Part shown: positions 58,191-64,000 of the stretch, one piece after another
Layout of the letters: each line of letters begins with the position of its first letter
Position numbering within the stretch: position 1 is the first letter of the stretch
The notes under the pieces: generated by a model
What the model saw: the letters and a program-made list of their open reading frames with translations, nothing else
Database searches by the model: none
What the model was told of the DNA's origin: nothing
Made by a program: the position numbers and the translations under genes
NCBI GenBank assembly: GCA_007570785.1
Contig: ML662449.1
Span: 15,695,922-15,759,921 of the forward strand
DNA: 64,000 nucleotides
From: Antilocapra americana
Taxonomy: Eukaryota; Chordata; Mammalia; Artiodactyla; Antilocapridae
Direction: 5' to 3'

Positions 58191-61100
58191 TGTTGGAATT
58201 CCTCTGAATAATGTCAAAATCACACTTTGCCAAAGGTTCTTTCTTAATAAACACGGAGGCATGGTGAAAATTTATTCCTTCCCTGCTTAAAATATAAAAG
58301 AAGCAGGAGGAATCTATAACATTCAACCTGTTACTTGCTTGAACTTTTTAGATGGGAAAATGCTTCAGCTATATTTCTCTCAACTTGTATGGGTTTGGGA
58401 GAGTGGATTCTGTAATAAAAACAATAGGAGTACAACAAAATCTAGGTTTACACCATCAGGTCCTCTTTGTATTTACTTTGCATACATAATGAATTTGTTC
58501 TGGTCACCATCTGGAATTATAGGTCAAAGAGCATAGCTCTACTAGTCTGAAAGCTATCAGACAGCCTAAATGCTCCTCCCTAAGAGTCTGAATTCATAGT
58601 GAACTCCCTCACAGTCAGAAAGTCCATAGGGGGGAAAAAAAAAACAGAGTTGTGATTTAACAAGTGCTTCTATATGGTAAACAAATATACAGTATCCTTG
58701 TTCACAGTATTGAAAATTTCTGAGAAGAGAATGATACAACAAGCCTAATAAGATTCTTAACAGTGTAGATGCTTCCTTGACTTGAGATGGTTTGGGCAGG
58801 ACAGAAAGGGAAATTAGGCAGAGATAAACTTGAGAATTTGAGGCACATATTTTCCACTTGGCAGGTAGGTGACTTCTAGAAAATCATTTTAATGACAATG
58901 ACAATAGCTAATGTTTCTAAATTGGCTGTGGTATGGGCTGCACTCCTCTAGATAATTTCCCATCTTCTCTCCACAACAAGTATTTATTGAGTACTTGTTA
59001 GGTAAATAAGAGAGAACTTACAGTGTATGGGGCCTTGATAGATTCACAAATCTCTATAAATGTTTATTTGGTTAATTAATAATGTTATACACATTTAAGT
59101 TATTGTACATAAATAAGTAACTACTATTTGGCCGAGACCTATATATGCTATGGTGAAAGCAGAAGAGATATATGATATGGCCATCTCTTGAACAGCTTTA
59201 TCTTGGGAGAAAAATTAAAATGTACCTTAAAACTGATTTGAATTGCCTAAATCATTGCATCTTTGCTTTTAGTATAAATTTCCTCATTAAAATAAAATAT
59301 TTTACAGAGAAAACAGAGGCAGACTTTCTTATTTATCTACAGAGATGACACCTAACAGTTAACTTTGGAATTGAACAGTAAGTAGCTATTACACCTGACA
59401 AGCAATTTATTCTTACTGCATGGTAGGACAAATAAAGGATGGAAAAAAATATGTACATCTCTTTTATTTACTATTTTAAATTTTCATAAAAAGTATAATG
59501 TTATGAATTTTATAATATTTAGTATATTTTAAAATATACTTATTTTTGAAGAGAAATATTTATTTTCATGCAATTTAGATGACTCTCAAATCATAAAGAA
59601 TAACATTTAAAGATCAACTTAAATTTTCCTATCCAATATTTTATTTTATTTAAAATGATTTAAACAAAGCAATGTCTTAATATATATCTGTCAGAGAACT
59701 ATTTCTTCCACTCCCTTTCCTACCCTGGATAAAATGAGCTCAGGTAGGATTAGAGGTCACAAGGCAGAAATAAAAATTACAAATGAACCAAACTTAACTT
59801 CTGTCCTTTGTCATTTTTATGATAGTTCAATGCCTTTTCATTAAAGAATAGAAATATATAAAAGCTCATATGTGCTCCAGTCCCCCAATTAAGATGAATA
59901 AGAACCTAGTTCTTGTTGTTAGCATTTGTTTTCTATCATCTAATATTTCTATTGCTAGTTTATTACAGATAGGATTAGGTGACATATATCTTGCAAATGT
60001 CCTAAACAATTTCTTATATTTATTAGTTCTTTGAGAAAAGTTTGCTAAATAAACTAAAATTTTCTCAAAAATTAAGTTAAAAAACTCATTTGTTGAGTTT
60101 GAAAAACAGAACATTTGTTCTCAGGTATAGGTTTTCCCTCTCAAGGAAAACATATATTCTATAAATCTGTCTTTTGACATGCTTTGAATTCCTAAATAGG
60201 AACACAATTAGGTGGACTATTACTCTGAAAATAGAATTATTTGCACAGACACAAGGGAGAATGTACTAATAATGAATAATTTTAGAAAGATGATGGGTTT
60301 TAGACAGAGTGCATGCACTTTGCCTCTAAGATCTGAACTAAATCCTCCCATTCAACATCCTATACCTTTTTCCTTTGGCTCCAGGTTATATTTTCAATAT
60401 GTCACCTTGCATTCTACTGGATGGAAAGTTAATGCATGTGTTCCCCATTGACAGTTATTCCTAGTCATATCTAGGGACAAGCTAAGGCTGGGTTAATAGG
60501 ACTGCAACCTGGTCTTCTATTTTTCAGTGCTGGTCATTGCTAAAATCTGCCTTACTAGAGTGATACCTACATCACTTTTCCTGCCCCCCAAGCCAGTTTT
60601 ATGAGTGCTACCAGCAATCTGCTTAAAAAATTTAATGTGCAGCCTCTGAGAAACAAAAGGAAAGGAAATTGCACTTTTATGAATTTCTGAATTGCCATAG
60701 CTCACATTCAATGTTTATTTTATTTTAATATTACTGCCAATGGGTTTTAGTGAGTGAAATAAATTTAGCACTAATGAGCATATTTTGAAAGTTTAAAAAC
60801 ATAATTTAATAAATGATGCAATGTAATCTCTACAAAAATGACTCTAAGAGGCTGAGAAGTCATTGAGCAGGAGGGAAACCATGAAGAAACAATAGGTAAA
60901 AAATAAATAGGTGGAAACAATTATGATTTTTATATTAGCAATTAATCAAGAAGTTGCTTCTTTTCAATATCACAAAGACAGTATTGAGCAATGACAAAGC
61001 TAAGTCAATTTAATTATAAACATGCCTGGAATAGTTACTTGAATAAATAAATTAATGTAACAGAACCTGGAACATAGTAGGATTTAGATGTGCTTGCTCC

Positions 61101-62489
61101 TTTCTAATCTATATTTCTTTCCTGTTTTGCCTTATAATGTTTAAAATAAAGATCATATAGTATAGTCTAGCGACTAATTTTTGCAGTTAAATTTATGAAT
61201 AAGTTACCTAATAGTTGCTATATTTTAAACTAAAATTATGATTTTACAATAAGAAATGTTAAAAGGAACTTATTTTCTAGGCTTTAAAATATAATTGCAC
61301 TTTCCAGTTTTTGTCTTACGTGTATGCTTACATTATTATTTCTTCTTTTAAACTGTGTTATCATTGAACTATTTTGTTCGTTCTTCTATTTAAATAGCAA
61401 TTAACTTATCAGTATTATATAGGACCTATCAGGCAAAATAAAATATAGGAGCTACAGAGATATTTTCATTATTTTTAAATCTAATATTAACTTGGTTTTG
61501 AAATTGTACACAATTATAAAGAATTGTATCACAGTGTAAGCCTGGGCAGAGAAATTCAAGGAAACTGATAATCAGAGATTCAATTTTTGCTCATGATCCA
61601 TAACAGTTTTAAGATACTAATCATAGTAGATGCTGTCCAAATTCATGATTTTTCCACCAACGTTTATTTTTTCCACATCATAATTTAATATTTACATTGT
61701 TGAGTGCTACCTGTATTCTTTAACTCTACTTACCATCTTCTCTTTCCTTCCTGAACCCATTACAGTGTTTTGCCCTGTTTTATTCTAGACTAATTTCCTC
61801 CAATCTGGTCACTTAGAAAAGAAAAAGTAATTTTTTGTAAAACTCTTCAGAAACTGGATAGAGTTTAGTGAATAAGGCATTCAGTCCTAGACAGCCCGAA
61901 CTGAAACTGATGTCACCAGATCATGTCAGAAGAATCTGATCATTTTCCAACAAAGAATCCTTATATGGGGCATCTTACTGCCTGCGTTTTATCTTATACA
62001 GCTACAAGCCCAAAACTTGGAAACCAGCCCACTGACCACCCCAGGGAAAGAGCTGGTACTGCTCCTAGCTATTCAAGCTGAGGTAGCAAGATTGGGTTGC
62101 AGCCAAGTTTCTGCCAAAATGTATTCTCTTGTGTCCTGCCCTTGTTCACACCGGAAGAGATAGTGGTTATTTAAATCAGCATAAGATTTGCAAAGCCAAG
62201 CTTTCTCATTTGTACTTTTATGTTGGATATCTGACAGTTACCTTAGAATGAATGTGCATGATAGGATCTGTATATTTGCTTCTTTTCCTGTGTCTGTGAG
62301 GTTTCTCCCAGTGAAACCAGGGCACAAACAAATGTATTCTTTGACCACTTAACTAGCTCCCCCTCAATTTTTAATGAAAATACCCAATTAGCCAGCAAAA
62401 CTGCTGGCCCACCTCCAAGTTTACAGTCCAATTATCACTTTTCTGTCCTTATACTACTCACCCTAGCAGGGGAATGAGTAATGCTAGAT
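58191..62489. other. Long non-genic stretch
   Basis: A possible MIR piece at about 58,890-58,990 ('aatgacaatagctaatgt…gtatttattgagtacttgtt'). The region 61,900-62,200 is slightly less AT-rich ('aactgaaactgatgtcaccag…') but unassigned. No gene seen. Confidence 0.5.
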
Positions 62490-62668
62490 TGTAAAGAATC
62501 TGCCTGCAAGGCAGGAGACCTCAGTTTGACCCCTGGGTCAGGAATATCCCTTGGAGAAGGGAATGCAACCCATTCTTGCCTGGGGCAGTTCATGGACAGG
62601 GGAGCCTGGCAAGCTACAGTCCATGTGGTTGCAAAGAGTCAAACACGACTGAAGTAGCTAACACACAC
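62490..62668 (+). mobile_element. Bov-tA SINE, 5'-truncated
   Basis: 'taaagaatctgcctgcaaggcaggagacctcagtttgacccctgggtcagg' to 'gcaaagagtcaaacacgactgaagtagc'. Confidence 0.92.
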
Positions 62669-63109
62669 CGTAGCAGCAGAATTTGACAACATTAATCAAG
62701 ATCATTTGAAACGCTTTTTAAATAGTTTCTGGAATACCGTACTCTTGGTTCTTTCCTACCTTACTAACTCCTTATTCTCTTTTGTTGGATTATATTTGAA
62801 TTCATAGGTTGTAAAATTAGAGTGTCTTAGCATTCAGTTCATCTATACATTGCTCTCTACTCATTGCCCAGATGACCTTGACTTTGAACATCACCTATAA
62901 TTATTGTGTGAAGGTTTTATTTTCTAACTTTAGTCTCTTATCTAAGCCACAAATTCATTAATCCAACTTAGTTTCTCAACTTTGTAAGGAAGTCATAAGC
63001 AAATGAGTTATAACTTTCTTTGATCTTTAAGGTAATCTTATTTTACCTAGATTACTAATTAGTACTTCAAATTTAATAACTCTAAATTTTCCCACCCCTA
63101 AACTTGTTT
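62669..63109. other. Non-genic, nothing recognised
   Basis: AT-rich spacer. Confidence 0.5.
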
Positions 63110-63830
63110 CCTCTTTAGTCTTTCCATTATCATTGAATGACAACCACCTTTTTCTAGATAATAAGACTAATACACTTAGTATCCTTTTTGATGTCTCTCT
63201 TTCTCTAGTATTCCATATCTAAGCCATCCATAAATTATGTGTACAGTTCTTCTGAAATATATCCAGAACCCAACTTCTTGCACTCTACCTCCACAGTCCA
63301 AGGCAACATCATGTCCTGCCTGAACTTAACAATAGTTGCTTAGCAATTCTCTGTGCTTTTGCTCTTGCCCTTTTAGTGAATAGTCTTCAAGCAACAGCAG
63401 CAGCAGCAGAATGAGAGTTTTAAGAAGAGGATGGATGTCACTTTGCTTCATATGTGTCATTAGTCTCATGAGACTTCCTTGAATATCTCAAGTACATATC
63501 TGCTCAGTTTTTGCTGCCTAGAACATTCCTGCTGCCTAGAATGCTATTGTCTTAAATAGCTGAATGGCTGCTTTCCTATTTTCTTCAAAGCTTTGTTCAC
63601 GTATAGCCTTATCAGTGTCATCTTTAAAAAATAAATTTTTGTATAAAATATCACATCCCTTACTATAACTTTTTATCCTCTCATCTTGCTTTCTATGTCT
63701 TCATTTCATTTGCCACCATTGGAAATATTATATCTATCTATATATCTTACCCAGAAAGATATACTCTTCAGGAGAGCAGGACTATGTAATTTTTGTCATT
63801 CTGCTAATTTTTCAGACCTTATGTCTGTTT
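63110..63830 (+). repeat. L2 LINE 3' part
   Basis: Follows L2 order: 'gatgtctctctttctct', 'gaaatatatccagaaccc', 'acctccacagtccaaggcaacatcatgtcctgcctgaac', 'tgcttttgctcttgccc', then 'tgctgcctagaatgct', 'ttcaaagctttgttcac', 'atatctatctatatatcttac', 'cttcaggagagcaggact'. Confidence 0.65.
63395..63409 (+). repeat. (CAG)5 short tandem repeat
   Basis: Five CAG units inside the L2 relic, at the place where L2 carries 'cagcagccagagtga'. Confidence 0.9.
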
Positions 63831-64000
63831 GGAGTGACTTCCTTTGGAGTTTTTAGTATCTTGCTATAAATTTAGTTTCAAACTAAAATATTTTAATATA
63901 AAAAGTCACACTTTTTGCATTCATTCAACTTGTACACTAGGCAATTATATTATTAAATATTAATCTATAATTATTGATTATTCAATGTCAATAAATTATT

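Overview
The window is a stretch of ruminant (bovid) nuclear genome. It is AT-rich and carries BovB (RTE-clade) LINEs, tRNA-derived Bov-tA/Bov-A2 SINEs, a CHR-type SINE, young bovine-type L1 3' ends with the characteristic G-rich tract, and mammal-wide relics (MIR, L2, MER5). Cattle, buffalo, sheep and goat cannot be told apart from this alone. I find no intact host protein-coding gene, no convincing host exon and no RNA gene. It reads as intergenic or deep-intronic DNA, and every long open frame that can be explained is part of a transposable element.

Layout. 1-5.9 kb: SINE and L1 3' end, then mostly anonymous AT-rich DNA. 5.9-10.4 kb: SINEs, two LTR-like segments and a 2.4 kb BovB copy (copy A). 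13.4-21.5 kb: a dense nest made of an antisense BovB 3' end, an LTR fragment, a SINE, a large BovB (copy B) carrying an inverted/sense L1 insertion, then a decayed gamma-like endogenous retrovirus (integrase, env, 3' LTR) cut off by a Bov-A2 dimer. 23-26 kb: small SINE/MIR/BovB pieces. 28.2-34.6 kb: an old L1, then antisense BovB (copy C) split by a twin-primed L1 that itself carries a younger nested L1, then another BovB 3' end. 38-41 kb: BovB copy D, an ancient repeat, and a short BovB with a 15-bp target-site duplication. 43-46 kb: SINE, a possible minus-strand LTR, and a tiny L1 3' end. 50-56.7 kb: MIR, BovB pieces, a MER5-like relic containing a cluster of perfect palindromes, an LTR remnant, BovB copy E and SINEs. 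57-64 kb: an old antisense L1, L2 relics and a SINE.

Interactions. The elements record a layered insertion history more than a functioning system. BovB copies were targets for younger L1s, which left clear target-site duplications and twin-priming inversions. The retroviral remnant has lost its 5' half. All five BovB copies that reach the reverse-transcriptase active-site box have damage in or beside it, and in at least two the break can be explained by deletion between short direct repeats. The least explained local structure is the palindrome cluster near 53.4 kb, which I read as a possible template-switch scar. I found no evidence for a new functional system.
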